From: Angelakisella sp.
GTDB taxonomy: Bacteria > Bacillota > Clostridia > Oscillospirales > Ruminococcaceae
Length of the DNA: 64,000 nt
Assembly: GCA_020025195.1 (NCBI GenBank)
Contig: JAHHSN010000005.1
Coordinates: 1 to 64,000, forward strand
Reading direction: 5' to 3'
The notes below the pieces were generated by a model. The model did no database searches. It was given only the letters and a program-made list of their open reading frames with translations, and was not told the origin of the DNA. The position numbers and the translations under genes were made by a program. Below, one piece after another: positions 39,880-48,509 of the stretch (position 1 is its first letter; the number at the start of each line of letters is the position of its first letter).

Positions 39880-41646
39880 ATGACCGAAATCCTTAAAAAC
39901 TTCCTTTCGTGGCTTCTCCACACACCGCTGATCAATCCCCTGGTTGAATCCATCAGCGAATCGATGGGAGTGCCGCAGAACATCGTCCTCACCTATGCGA
40001 CGATGGGCTTCAGCAAGTACTGGATCAAGTATCTGCTCATCATCGTGGCGATTATCATCGTGATTTTCCTGATCCGCCTCTTCGGTCTCCTCAACCGGGG
40101 CAACCTCGGGAAATATAACCCCGACAAGATGTCGAAAGTGGAGAACAGCCCCCTCAAGGGTAAGAACTTCATTTTCCTCGGCTCCTCTGTCACCAAGGGT
40201 TTTGCGGCTTACGGCAAGTCCTTTGTGGATATGATCGCCCACCGCAATGACTGCGCCTGCCTCAAGGAAGCCGTCAGCGGAACCACCCTCGTGGAAAAGG
40301 GCAACAGCTATGTGAAGCGCCTCAAGGAGATCGACAAGAATACCCCCTGCGACGTGTTTATCTGCCAGCTTTCCACCAATGACGCCACCAAGAACTGCCC
40401 GCTGGGCGAGATGGCGGAGGGGAAAGACATCGCCTCCTTTGATACCAAGACCGTCTGCGGCGCCATTGAGTATGTCATCGCCTATGCAAAAGAGACCTGG
40501 AATTGCCCTGTCGTCTTTTATACCAACCCCTGCTACAATGATGAACGCTATGCAAAGATGGTAGAAGCGCTTGAAAAGATTGCAGAAAAATGGGGCGTAG
40601 AGGTCATCGACCTCTGGCACGATGCGGATATGGCGGAAAAGTGCAAAGCCAAACGCTATCGCAATGACCAGATCCATCCCACCAAGCTCGGCTATCAGGA
40701 TTGGACTCCCATCTTTGAGTCCGCTCTCGCGAATGTTCTTGAGGGCAAGCCCGTTCCCGCTCCCGCTAAGCACGCGGCAGTCGCGGTGGAGCCGCTTGCC
40801 GCCAAGAGAAAGAAGAAGAAGGTTTGGAAGGTCATCCGTACCATCCTCATTATCATCCTCTGCTACATCCTCATTGTCGGCGCCAGCATCTTCTCTCAGG
40901 TCAATGACGTTCTGGGCCTCACCGATAAGTATAACAGCGACAAATATCTTCCCTCCAATACCGAGGTCGTCGGCACCGTGGAGAACAGCCCGATCGAAGG
41001 CAAGACCATTCTCTGGCTCGGCTCCTCCGTTATGGATGGCTTCGGCGCCAAGAATATCTCCATGGTCGAATTTGTCAGCGCCCGTAATAACTGCAACTAC
41101 ATCAAGGATTGCTACTCCGGCACCTATCTTGCCACCACCAGCGAGCTGGATTATCTGCCGAGACTGCTGAAGCACGATAAGACCACGGATCCTGTTGTGG
41201 ACCTCGTTGTGGTACAGCTTTCCACCAACGATAGCCGCCAGATGACCGAGATTGGTGAGCCGACCCCCAATGACATGATGGATCTCTCCAAGCTGGATCA
41301 GACCACCACCTGTGGTGCTCTGGAATATATCCTCGGTTACGCCAAAGAAACCTGGGGCTGTCCGACTCTCGTATTCTCCAGCCTGCCTTGGGAGGAACCC
41401 TCCGATGACGTTGGTGTTCAGAACCCCCGCATCTATGAGGGTATTGTCGAGAAGTGCAGAACCATCTGCGATAAGTGGGGCTCCTCCATGCTCGATATGT
41501 GGAACGAGGAAGATACCATCATGGATGGCATCGATGCGCAGCTCTATGATGACTACATGACCGATGGTACCCATCCTTCTCGTTGGGGCTACCTTACCTG
41601 GTGGACTCCCTTCTTTGAGGAGAGTATCTATGAGATTCTCGGTTAA
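39880..41646 (+). CDS. Tandem SGNH hydrolase with two membrane helices
   Basis: The 588-residue protein has a helix near 49-68, a first SGNH domain (NFIFLGSSVTKGF near 93, CQLSTNDATKN near 165, DQIHPTKLGY near 265), a basic linker (AAKRKKKKVWKVIR) leading into a second helix (about 321-343), and a second SGNH domain (TILWLGSSVMDGF near 375, VVQLSTNDSRQ near 450, DGTHPSRWGYLTWW near 565). Both domains keep the Ser, Asn and Asp/His residues. An AAGAAGGAACG site precedes ATG 39880. The basic linker before helix 2 suggests the first domain may lie on the other side of the membrane from the second, or that helix 1 and 2 both span. Confidence 0.88.
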   Translation: MTEILKNFLSWLLHTPLINPLVESISESMGVPQNIVLTYATMGFSKYWIKYLLIIVAIIIVIFLIRLFGLLNRGNLGKYNPDKMSKVENSPLKGKNFIFLGSSVTKGFAAYGKSFVDMIAHRNDCACLKEAVSGTTLVEKGNSYVKRLKEIDKNTPCDVFICQLSTNDATKNCPLGEMAEGKDIASFDTKTVCGAIEYVIAYAKETWNCPVVFYTNPCYNDERYAKMVEALEKIAEKWGVEVIDLWHDADMAEKCKAKRYRNDQIHPTKLGYQDWTPIFESALANVLEGKPVPAPAKHAAVAVEPLAAKRKKKKVWKVIRTILIIILCYILIVGASIFSQVNDVLGLTDKYNSDKYLPSNTEVVGTVENSPIEGKTILWLGSSVMDGFGAKNISMVEFVSARNNCNYIKDCYSGTYLATTSELDYLPRLLKHDKTTDPVVDLVVVQLSTNDSRQMTEIGEPTPNDMMDLSKLDQTTTCGALEYILGYAKETWGCPTLVFSSLPWEEPSDDVGVQNPRIYEGIVEKCRTICDKWGSSMLDMWNEEDTIMDGIDAQLYDDYMTDGTHPSRWGYLTWWTPFFEESIYEILG

Positions 41647-41686
41647 CCGCATCTTGTGTACCCATTAACACGGCATCATATATCCC

Positions 41687-41727
41687 CAAAAGCGGCAGAA
41701 CCTCGGCGGGTTCTGCCGCTTTCCTTT
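41687..41727 (+). terminator. Terminator of the SGNH genes
   Basis: AAAGCGGCAGAACC pairs with GGTTCTGCCGCTTT, a strong stem. Confidence 0.85.
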
Positions 41728-41945
41728 CTTGCCGGGGAAGGGGAGAGGAATGATCGCTGATCCGCCTTGGTCCTTTTCACCTTGCTCCTGCGATCCGAAA
41801 CAGCCCTCACCCGGACCGCTGCGCAGCCGCACTTTTTGTCCTTTTGGATGGGGAATGGAAGCACCTAAACCGGGTGCGATGGGAAGGATGAGATTAAAAT
41901 AGACGATGATATTTTAAGCGAAGACACCGATGAAAAAATATTTCC
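41728..41945. other. Intergenic stretch without a recognised feature
   Basis: About 220 bases between two terminators. Short frames here lack ribosome binding sites, and I see no RNA gene. Confidence 0.45.
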
Positions 41946-41948
41946 CCG

Positions 41949-41996
41949 CAAAAAAAGAGCGGCAGACCGAAACCTGGTTTGCCGCTCTCTTTTCTT
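41949..41996. terminator. Terminator of uronate operon A
   Basis: GAGAGCGGCAAACC pairs with GGTCTGCCGCTC on the minus strand, with T7 after it. Confidence 0.8.
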
Positions 41997-42017
41997 TTAT
42001 TCTATGGGGTCGGCGCC

Positions 42018-42980
42018 TTACTTCTGCAGGAGATGGAAGGCGAAGCCGCCGATTTCCCCTTCCAGATAGACGGCAGCCAGCTTGTCGCCCTTATACTTGG
42101 CCGTCGTCATGTCGGCGGTAAAGCCCTTGGCGGCGAGGTCCGCGATGGCCCGGTCGATGCTGTTTGTCTTAATGGCGATGTGCCCGTTCTTGCCGAGGTA
42201 TTCGCTGTTCATCACCTCAATGGAGCCGGAGGCAAAGTTGGAGCTGTTGCCTTCCTTAAGGGGCAGGCCGAAGGCACGTCCCAGCGTCTCACAGACGGCG
42301 AGGGAAGCGTCCCGATCAGAGGTATTAATGCCGATATGCGCCACCTCATAGCCGAGCACGATGTCATGCGCCTCCCGGCAGAGGGCGGTAATCTTCTCAA
42401 AGTTTCCGGCATTAACATCCGCCTTGGCGCAGAGCCAGCTGCCGCCGCACGCCCGGATGTAGGGTGCCGCAAGATAGTCCGCGAGATTCGCGGCGTTGAC
42501 GCCGCCGGTGGGGATGAATTTAATGTTGGGGAAGGGACCGGAGAGCGCCTTCATGGCAGAAAGACCGCCGTAAACATTAGCGGGGAAGAACTTAAGGGTA
42601 TCCAGTCCAAACTCCATCGCCGCCATAATTTCGGTGGGGGTCACGCAGCCGGGCAGTACGGCAATGTCGCGTTCCACACAGTACTCCACCACCTTGGGAT
42701 TAAAGCCGGGGGAGACGATGAATTTAGCGCCCGCGGAAAGGGCGTCCTTGCAGTTCTGGAGGGTCACAACGGAGCCGGCACCGAGCAGCATCTCGGGGTC
42801 GTTCATCTGTGCGATGGAGGAAATGGCATCCAGCGCCGCCGCGGTGCGCAGCGTTACCTCATAGCAGGGAACGCCGCCCGCCTTCATCGCTTTGGCGAGA
42901 GGAACGGCGTCCTTGGCATCATCTACTACCACAACGGGAACAACGCCCATGCGGCTCAGCTTGTTCATCATATCACTCAT
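42018..42980 (-). CDS. eda: KDPG/KHG aldolase fused to a C-terminal VOC domain
   Basis: The 320-residue protein has a class I aldolase domain (about 1-205) with the catalytic Glu 41 in YEVTLR, the Schiff-base Lys 130 in TLKFFPA, and PTGGVN near 158 for phosphate binding. It splits KDPG to pyruvate and glyceraldehyde 3-phosphate. Residues about 211-320 are a VOC/glyoxalase-type module starting YEVAHIGINTSD and ending AAVYLEGEIGGFAFHLL. Ordinary Eda is about 205-215 residues, so this is an extra domain of unknown use. It is the last gene of operon A, after kdgK. Confidence 0.93.
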   Translation of the reverse strand: MSDMMNKLSRMGVVPVVVVDDAKDAVPLAKAMKAGGVPCYEVTLRTAAALDAISSIAQMNDPEMLLGAGSVVTLQNCKDALSAGAKFIVSPGFNPKVVEYCVERDIAVLPGCVTPTEIMAAMEFGLDTLKFFPANVYGGLSAMKALSGPFPNIKFIPTGGVNAANLADYLAAPYIRACGGSWLCAKADVNAGNFEKITALCREAHDIVLGYEVAHIGINTSDRDASLAVCETLGRAFGLPLKEGNSSNFASGSIEVMNSEYLGKNGHIAIKTNSIDRAIADLAAKGFTADMTTAKYKGDKLAAVYLEGEIGGFAFHLLQK

Positions 42981-43028
42981 GGAAATTCACTCCTGTCTTG
43001 GTTTCATAAAAAGGATAAGCGTCGGGGC

Positions 43029-44051
43029 TTAGCGCTGAACACGGCCGGAACCGTCGCCGCCCGCCAGCTTTTCCACCTCTGCCACGGAAACGCGGTTGTA
43101 GTCGCCCTCGACCGAGTGCTTGAGTGCGGAGGCCGCTACCGCGAAATTGATGGCTTCCTGCGTGCTCTTGCCGGAGAGCAGGGAATAGATGAGTCCGCCG
43201 CCGAAGGAGTCACCGCCGCCTACGCGATCCACAATGCGCAGGTGATAGGTCTTGGAGAAGCAGTAGTCCTTGCCGTCATAGAGCATACCCGCCCAGTCGT
43301 TGTCGCTGGCGGAGAGGGAGGTGCGCAGGGTGATGGCGACCTTCTCAAAGCCGAACTTGTCCATCAGCTGACGCGCGACCGACTTATAGGCCTCGTGGTC
43401 CAGCTTGCCGCCGTAAATATCGGTGTTTTCCGCCTCGATGCCGAAGACATCCTTGGCGTCCTCCTCGTTGGAGATGCAGACGTCGACATACTGACAGAGG
43501 TCGGTCATTGCGGCACGGGCCTCCTCTCGGGTCCACAGCTTGCCGCGGTAGTTGAGGTCACAGGAGATCTTGACGCCGTGCGCCTTGGCCGCCTTGCAGG
43601 CTTCCCGGCAGATTTCCACGACATTGGGACCGAGCGCCGGGGTGATGCCGGTAAAGTGGAACCAGTCTGCACCCTCAAAGATTTCATCCCAGTTAAAGTC
43701 CTCCGGTTTTGCTTCCTGAATGGCGGAGTGTGCGCGGTCATAGATGCAGACCGAGCCGCGCTGAGAAGCGCCCTTTTCGAGGAAATAGATGCCGACACGG
43801 TCGCCGCCGCGGACGATCTTGGAGGTATCCACGCCGAAAGCGCGCAGGGAATTGACCGCTGCCTGTCCAATGGCATGCTGGGGGAGTTTGGTCACATAGA
43901 CGCTGTCCATGCCGTAGTTAGCAAGGGAAACCGCGACATTTGCTTCACCGCCGCCGAAGGTCGCCTGCATTTGATCATTCTGGAAAAAACGGTAATAGCC
44001 GTTGGGTGCGAGACGGAGCATAAGCTCACCGAACGATACGATTCTGGCCAT
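43029..44051 (-). CDS. kdgK: 2-keto-3-deoxygluconate kinase (PfkB family)
   Basis: The 340-residue ribokinase-like protein phosphorylates KDG to KDPG. Motifs are MARIVSFGELMLRLAP, FGGGEANVAVSLANYG near 33, and the PfkB C-terminal signature VDRVGGGDSFGGGLIYSL near 274 with the catalytic Asp. The sequence fits KdgK better than fructokinase because of its context: it lies next to eda and the DKI-pathway genes. It receives KDG from both uronate operons. The ribosome binding site AAAGGAG precedes ATG 44051. Confidence 0.92.
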   Translation of the reverse strand: MARIVSFGELMLRLAPNGYYRFFQNDQMQATFGGGEANVAVSLANYGMDSVYVTKLPQHAIGQAAVNSLRAFGVDTSKIVRGGDRVGIYFLEKGASQRGSVCIYDRAHSAIQEAKPEDFNWDEIFEGADWFHFTGITPALGPNVVEICREACKAAKAHGVKISCDLNYRGKLWTREEARAAMTDLCQYVDVCISNEEDAKDVFGIEAENTDIYGGKLDHEAYKSVARQLMDKFGFEKVAITLRTSLSASDNDWAGMLYDGKDYCFSKTYHLRIVDRVGGGDSFGGGLIYSLLSGKSTQEAINFAVAASALKHSVEGDYNRVSVAEVEKLAGGDGSGRVQR

Positions 44052-44108
44052 GGTTTATTTCTCCTTTATTGTTAATGATAATTTTTCAATTCCCACGAGG
44101 GAATGGAC

Positions 44109-44744
44109 TTACAAGAGCTTATGAATATACTCCGCGATGGCTTCGTCCTGGCAGTTCGGGAAGAAGAGCTCCTTAAAGTGCTCACCCGCCACCGCACCGC
44201 GCACCAGCTCGGGATCGAGGCGGTCAAGGCACTCGGTGAGGGGACGGAGGGTCTCGGCCCGGACAGCGTCGAGGATCTTCTTATTCCGCTGTTCGGGGAC
44301 GACCCGCTCCTTGGGGTACCCCTCGCCGTGACCGAAGCCGAAGAGCTTCTCAAAGATATAGGCGAGATTGAGCTCACCGCCCCAGCCAAAGCCTTTGGCA
44401 TAGGGAATGGCGACAGAGTTGCCGTCATTGACGTGGGCGAAGGTAAAGGCGTCCACAGGGTCCTCGATATGACCGCAGAGCACGCCGGGGAAGCTGTTCA
44501 TGGCGAGCATGGCGCCCTCGCCGGTGCCGCAGCCGGTAACAACATAGTCTGCCGCGCCGGAATTGAGGAGAATGGCGCCGAGGATGCCGGCCTGTACATA
44601 GGTGACCTGTGCCGCGTCATCGGCCGTGTACATACCGTAATTATAAACGGTATGTCCCATCGGTTCAACCACTTCGCAGAGGGTCTTGTGGATGAGAGCG
44701 TTTTTGGCACCCTGACTGTTTTCGTTGATGAGTGCGATTTTCAT
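44109..44744 (-). CDS. RpiB/LacAB-family sugar isomerase, probably DhuI-type
   Basis: The 211-residue protein has the RpiB fold: MKIALINENSQGAKNALI at the N-terminus, the YVVTGCGTGEGAML phosphate-loop-like segment near 68 and a HVNDGNSVAIP segment near 104. In Streptococcus and Lactobacillus an RpiB-family protein (DhuI) isomerises 4-deoxy-5-keto-uronate in place of KduI. Position between kdgF and kdgK makes that role more likely here than pentose isomerisation. No other KduI is present in the window. The extra 50 residues after 150 are absent in plain RpiB. Confidence 0.82.
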   Translation of the reverse strand: MKIALINENSQGAKNALIHKTLCEVVEPMGHTVYNYGMYTADDAAQVTYVQAGILGAILLNSGAADYVVTGCGTGEGAMLAMNSFPGVLCGHIEDPVDAFTFAHVNDGNSVAIPYAKGFGWGGELNLAYIFEKLFGFGHGEGYPKERVVPEQRNKKILDAVRAETLRPLTECLDRLDPELVRGAVAGEHFKELFFPNCQDEAIAEYIHKLL

Positions 44745-44759
44745 ACATTCTGTCCTCTC

Positions 44760-45101
44760 TTATATAAAATCTTCCCTCATGGGGGTAAAAAAGTCAACCA
44801 GCGTGCCTTTCTCAAGGCAGACGCAGCCGTGCTTGACGCCGTTTCGCTTCACAAGGGTATCGCCCGCTTTGACCTCGAAGGTCTCCTCCCCGATGGTGAA
44901 GCGGAACTTGCCGGAGATGATGTAGGTGAGCTGACTGTGGGGGTGGCTGTGCAGGGAACCGACCGCCCCTTCCTCAAAGCTGTTTTCCACCGCCATCACG
45001 TCCTTGGCATAGGCCAGAACGCGGCGGACGACGCCGGGAGCGGTTTCTTCCGGCCGGGCATTCTCATAGGGGAGAACGCAGTAATCTTTTTCGTTTGTCA
45101 T
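44760..45101 (-). CDS. kdgF: KdgF-type cupin (unsaturated uronate ring opening)
   Basis: The 113-residue cupin starts at ATG 45101 (GGGAGG seven bases upstream; a longer frame is rejected). The metal-binding pattern is HSHPHSQLTYI near 51-61 and GVKHGC near 93. KdgF speeds conversion of 4,5-unsaturated uronates to the linear keto form. Spacings of fifteen and thirteen bases to its neighbours indicate one operon. Together with the SDR and isomerase genes it completes a DKI pathway. Confidence 0.88.
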   Translation of the reverse strand: MTNEKDYCVLPYENARPEETAPGVVRRVLAYAKDVMAVENSFEEGAVGSLHSHPHSQLTYIISGKFRFTIGEETFEVKAGDTLVKRNGVKHGCVCLEKGTLVDFFTPMREDFI

Positions 45102-45114
45102 AAAAGTACCTCCC

Positions 45115-45906
45115 TCAGGGCTGCTTGCCGATATAAGCCAAGATCCCGCCGTCCACATAGAGGATGTGGCCGTTCACAAAGTTGCTGGCGTCGCTTGCCA
45201 GAAAGACGGTGGGTCCCACCAGATCCTCGGTGGTACCCCAGCGCCCCGCGGGAGTCTTGGAGACGATGAACTGATCAAAGGGATGGCGGCTGCCGTCGGG
45301 CTGCGGCTCCCGGAGCGGAGCGGTCTGCTGGGTGGCGATGTAGCCCGGACCGATGCCGTTGCACTGGATATTGGCACCGCCGAATTCGGCGCAGATGTTG
45401 CGGGTCAGCATTTTGAGCCCGCCCTTGGCGGCGGCGTAGGCGGAAACCGTTTCCCGTCCCAGCTCGCTCATCATGGAGCAGACATTGATGATCTTTCCGT
45501 GGCCCTTTTCCAGCATCCCGGGGATGACTGCCTTGGAGCAGATGAAAGGCGCCACAAGATCGACGTCAACGACCTTGGTAAAATCCTCCACGCTCATATC
45601 CAGCATGGGGATGCGCTTGATGATTCCTGCGTTATTGACGAGGATATCAATGACGCCGACTTCCTCACGGATGGTGGCGACCAGCTGCTGCATGGCGTGC
45701 TCATCGGTTACATCCGCCACATAGCCGTGCACCTCGACGCCGGCATCCTGATAGGTCTTCATGCCGCGTTCACGGCTTGCCTCATTGGAGCAGTTGAAGC
45801 AGACGGCGGCGCCCGCCTTAGCAAGCCCCACGCCCAGTGCGAAGCCAATGGAATGTGCGCCGCCGGTGACCAGAGCGACCTTGCCGCTGAGGGAAAACAG
45901 ATCCAT
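45115..45906 (-). CDS. kduD: SDR dehydrogenase, KduD/DhuD-type
   Basis: The 263-residue classical SDR has the NAD(P) motif TGGAHSIGFALG near 15, NNAGI near 90, the catalytic Ser in NVCSMMSE near 143, and YAAAKGG with Tyr/Lys near 155-159. KduD reduces 2,5-diketo-3-deoxygluconate to KDG. Gluconate 5-dehydrogenase is a close relative, but the operon context favours the KduD role. It is the first gene of operon A. Confidence 0.85.
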   Translation of the reverse strand: MDLFSLSGKVALVTGGAHSIGFALGVGLAKAGAAVCFNCSNEASRERGMKTYQDAGVEVHGYVADVTDEHAMQQLVATIREEVGVIDILVNNAGIIKRIPMLDMSVEDFTKVVDVDLVAPFICSKAVIPGMLEKGHGKIINVCSMMSELGRETVSAYAAAKGGLKMLTRNICAEFGGANIQCNGIGPGYIATQQTAPLREPQPDGSRHPFDQFIVSKTPAGRWGTTEDLVGPTVFLASDASNFVNGHILYVDGGILAYIGKQP

Positions 45907-46075
45907 AAGTGATTACCTCTTTTCTTTGTTCTTATGTCTTAGGCGATCCCATTTATCTTTTCCGGAATACCTCCGGGAAAAGGCGGAAACAGGGGAAATA
46001 AGGGAGAGTGGAATTCGTTGCGCAAATATGCTATGATAGCTTTCGGCAAATAGATGACTAGGAGGACGTTTCAGT

Positions 46076-47002
46076 ATGGAAACCAAAACCAGCCGCTTCC
46101 AAAAACCTCTTGTGCTGCTCTCTCTTTCGCTTTTATGTACCGCGCTTTGGGGCAGCGCCAGCCCGGCGATCAAGATTAGCTATGAGCTCTTTCACATCGG
46201 CGCCGGGGATTTTTTCAGCAAATGCCTCATCGCGGGCGTGCGCTTCTTCTTCGCCGGTCTTATCGTGATCCTTTTTGAGATGGCGCACAGCAAAAAGGTG
46301 CTGCTGCCTCCCCAAAAGGAGCTGCCGGGTCTTCTGGCACTCGGCCTTGTGCAGACCTCTCTGCAGTACATCCTGTTCTATACCGGCCTTGCCTATACCA
46401 CCGGCGCCCGGGGAGCCCTCTTTTCTTCGCTTGACGGTTTCTTCATCGTGCTTATCACCCCGCTCATTTTTAAGGGACAGCGTCTTACGATGAGTAAGAT
46501 CCTCGGCTGTATTGTGGGCTTCGGGGGACTGGTACTTATCAGCGCCGGAACCGATATCTCCCAGCTTGCGGGCTTCCAGCTGAAGGGAGACGGCGCCGTG
46601 GCGCTTTCCTCTCTCTGCTTTGCCCTCAGCTTCTTCTATGCCAAGAAGCTCATGACCCGGATGTCCGCGGCGACGGTGACCGGCTGGCAGATGCTGATCG
46701 GCGCGGTTGTGCTCATCGTGGTGGGTGCCCTCGGCGGGGGAAAGATGTACATGGGCAACGGCTGGAAAGCGATGCTTCTGCTCGTTTACCTCTGCCTGCT
46801 CTCCTCGGTGGCCTATACGGTCTGGAGCGTCCTGATGAAGTACAACCCCGTCAACAAGGTCTCCATCCTAAAGCTCTTTACCCCCATCTTCGGGGCGGTA
46901 TTTTCCACCATCCTGCTCCGGGAAAACCCCTTCACTCTGGTGCATATGTCCGCACTGGTGCTGGTCTGCACCGGCATCTGGCTCATCAACCGAAAAAGCT
47001 GA
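46076..47002 (+). CDS. DMT/EamA family transporter
   Basis: The 308-residue protein has about ten helices in two EamA repeats; the first includes ALWGSASPAIKISYELF and LFYTGLAYTTGARGALFSSLDGFFIVLITPLIF near 100-133, the second GDGAVALSSLCFALSFFYAKKL near 170. DMT proteins move amino acids, nucleotide sugars or drugs. It is divergent from operon A and convergent with operon B, so it may export or import a uronate-related compound, but this is only context. TAGGAGG precedes ATG 46076. A TATGAT with extended TGC (46032-46037) may be the -10. Confidence 0.88.
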   Translation: METKTSRFQKPLVLLSLSLLCTALWGSASPAIKISYELFHIGAGDFFSKCLIAGVRFFFAGLIVILFEMAHSKKVLLPPQKELPGLLALGLVQTSLQYILFYTGLAYTTGARGALFSSLDGFFIVLITPLIFKGQRLTMSKILGCIVGFGGLVLISAGTDISQLAGFQLKGDGAVALSSLCFALSFFYAKKLMTRMSAATVTGWQMLIGAVVLIVVGALGGGKMYMGNGWKAMLLLVYLCLLSSVAYTVWSVLMKYNPVNKVSILKLFTPIFGAVFSTILLRENPFTLVHMSALVLVCTGIWLINRKS

Positions 47003-47017
47003 ATCTCATCCTTTTGG

Positions 47018-47060
47018 AGTCCCCGGGGACAGCAAGCCGCTGCCCTCGGGGCTTTTTCTG
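47018..47060. terminator. Terminator between the DMT gene and uxaC
   Basis: CCCCGGGGACAGC pairs with GCTGCCCTCGGGG, with T5 on the plus side. Confidence 0.75.
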
Positions 47061-47068
47061 TCTTAAAA

Positions 47069-48487
47069 TTATTTAATGAGCTTATCAAAGCCAAAGTAAT
47101 GCAGGGTATTGTAGTAGCTGATGTTCTCCACCATCTGTCCGAGGGAGTCGAGATCCGCCGGGTATTCGCCGTCCTCTACCAGCTGCCCGAAGAGATTGCA
47201 GAGGATGCGGCGGAAGTATTCGTGGCGGGTGTAGCTCAAAAAGCTGCGGGAGTCGGTGAGCATTCCGTTAAAGGTGCCCATCGCGCCGAGATTCATGAGG
47301 CTCCGCATCTGCTCCTCCATGCCGGTTTTATTGTCATTGAACCACCAGGCAGAGCCCTGCTGGATCTGACCGGGGAGAGCGCTTTCGGTCTGGAACGCGC
47401 CAATGATGCTGCCGACCATGGCATTGTCGGAGGGATTGAGGGAATAGACGATGGTGCGTCCGAGGGCGTCGGAATCCTCCAGAACCGAGAGAAGATGGGC
47501 AAGACCCCAGCCGTTCGGGGCGTCGTTGACGGCGTCATAGCCGGTGTCGGGGCCGAGCTGCCGGAACATCTTGGCGGAGTTGTCACGCAGACATCCAAAA
47601 TGGAGCTGCAGCACCCATCCGCGTTTGTAGTACTCTTTGCCGACCGCGATGAGAAGCGCGGTGTGATAGGCGTTCTGCTCTTTCTGAGTGATGGCTTCGC
47701 CCCGCTTGGCGCGGGCAAAGATCTCGTCAAGGGCGCTGTCGTCCATGATCTCACAGAAGCAGCTGTCCAGACCGTGGTCGGAAACCGAGCAGCCCCGCTC
47801 ATCAAAATAAGCGATGCGCTCAGCGAGTGCTTTTTTCATGTCGGTAACGTTGTTGATGGGATAACCCACCACTCTCTCCAGCCGCTCCACATACTGCGGG
47901 AAGTCTGCCTTGTCGGCACGCATGGCCTTATCGGGACGGAAGGCGGGCAGTACCACAGCGGGAACGGTGGGGTCCTTGGCAAGAAGCTCATGCGCTCTCA
48001 GGTCATCGGCAGGGTCGTCGGTGGTGCAGATGAGCTTAACATTCGATTTTCTGATGATACCGCGGACCGTCATGTCCGGCTGGGCGAGGATCTTATTGCA
48101 CTTTTCGTAAATTTCCATGGCATTTTTGCCATTTAGCGGTTCGGTAATGCCGAAATAACGCTGCAATTCCAGATGGGTCCAGTGATAGAGGGGGTTTCCG
48201 ATGAGATTCGGCATGGCCTCCGCCCATTTCTGGAATTTCTCCTCCGGGGAGGCGTCGCCGGTCACATAGTATTCAGGCACCCCGCAGGAGCGCATCGCGC
48301 GCCACTTGTAGTGGTCGCCGCCCAGCCAAACCTCGGTAATATTGTTGTATTTCCGATCCTCATAGATCTCCATGGGATTGATGTGGCAGTGGTAATCGAT
48401 GATGGGCATTTTTGCCGCGTGCTCATGGTAGAGCTTCCTGGCGGTCTCCGATTTGAGCAGAAAATCTTTGTTCATAAAAGGCGTCAT
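47069..48487 (-). CDS. uxaC: Glucuronate isomerase (uronate isomerase)
   Basis: The 472-residue amidohydrolase-fold enzyme isomerises glucuronate to fructuronate and galacturonate to tagaturonate. Metal-binding DYHCHINP near 32 and ICTTDDPADD near 153 are characteristic, and the LQLHFGCLRDNSAKMF segment lies near 296. AAAGGATG lies nine bases before ATG 48487; the second ATG at 48475 is farther. It is the last gene of operon B, whose other genes use its products. Confidence 0.97.
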   Translation of the reverse strand: MTPFMNKDFLLKSETARKLYHEHAAKMPIIDYHCHINPMEIYEDRKYNNITEVWLGGDHYKWRAMRSCGVPEYYVTGDASPEEKFQKWAEAMPNLIGNPLYHWTHLELQRYFGITEPLNGKNAMEIYEKCNKILAQPDMTVRGIIRKSNVKLICTTDDPADDLRAHELLAKDPTVPAVVLPAFRPDKAMRADKADFPQYVERLERVVGYPINNVTDMKKALAERIAYFDERGCSVSDHGLDSCFCEIMDDSALDEIFARAKRGEAITQKEQNAYHTALLIAVGKEYYKRGWVLQLHFGCLRDNSAKMFRQLGPDTGYDAVNDAPNGWGLAHLLSVLEDSDALGRTIVYSLNPSDNAMVGSIIGAFQTESALPGQIQQGSAWWFNDNKTGMEEQMRSLMNLGAMGTFNGMLTDSRSFLSYTRHEYFRRILCNLFGQLVEDGEYPADLDSLGQMVENISYYNTLHYFGFDKLIK

Positions 48488-48509
48488 GATAGGTCATCCT
48501 TTCTTAGAG

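Noticed and set aside
41979..44075. Long plus-strand frame over eda and kdgK
   Set aside because: Shadow of two conserved enzymes on the other strand.
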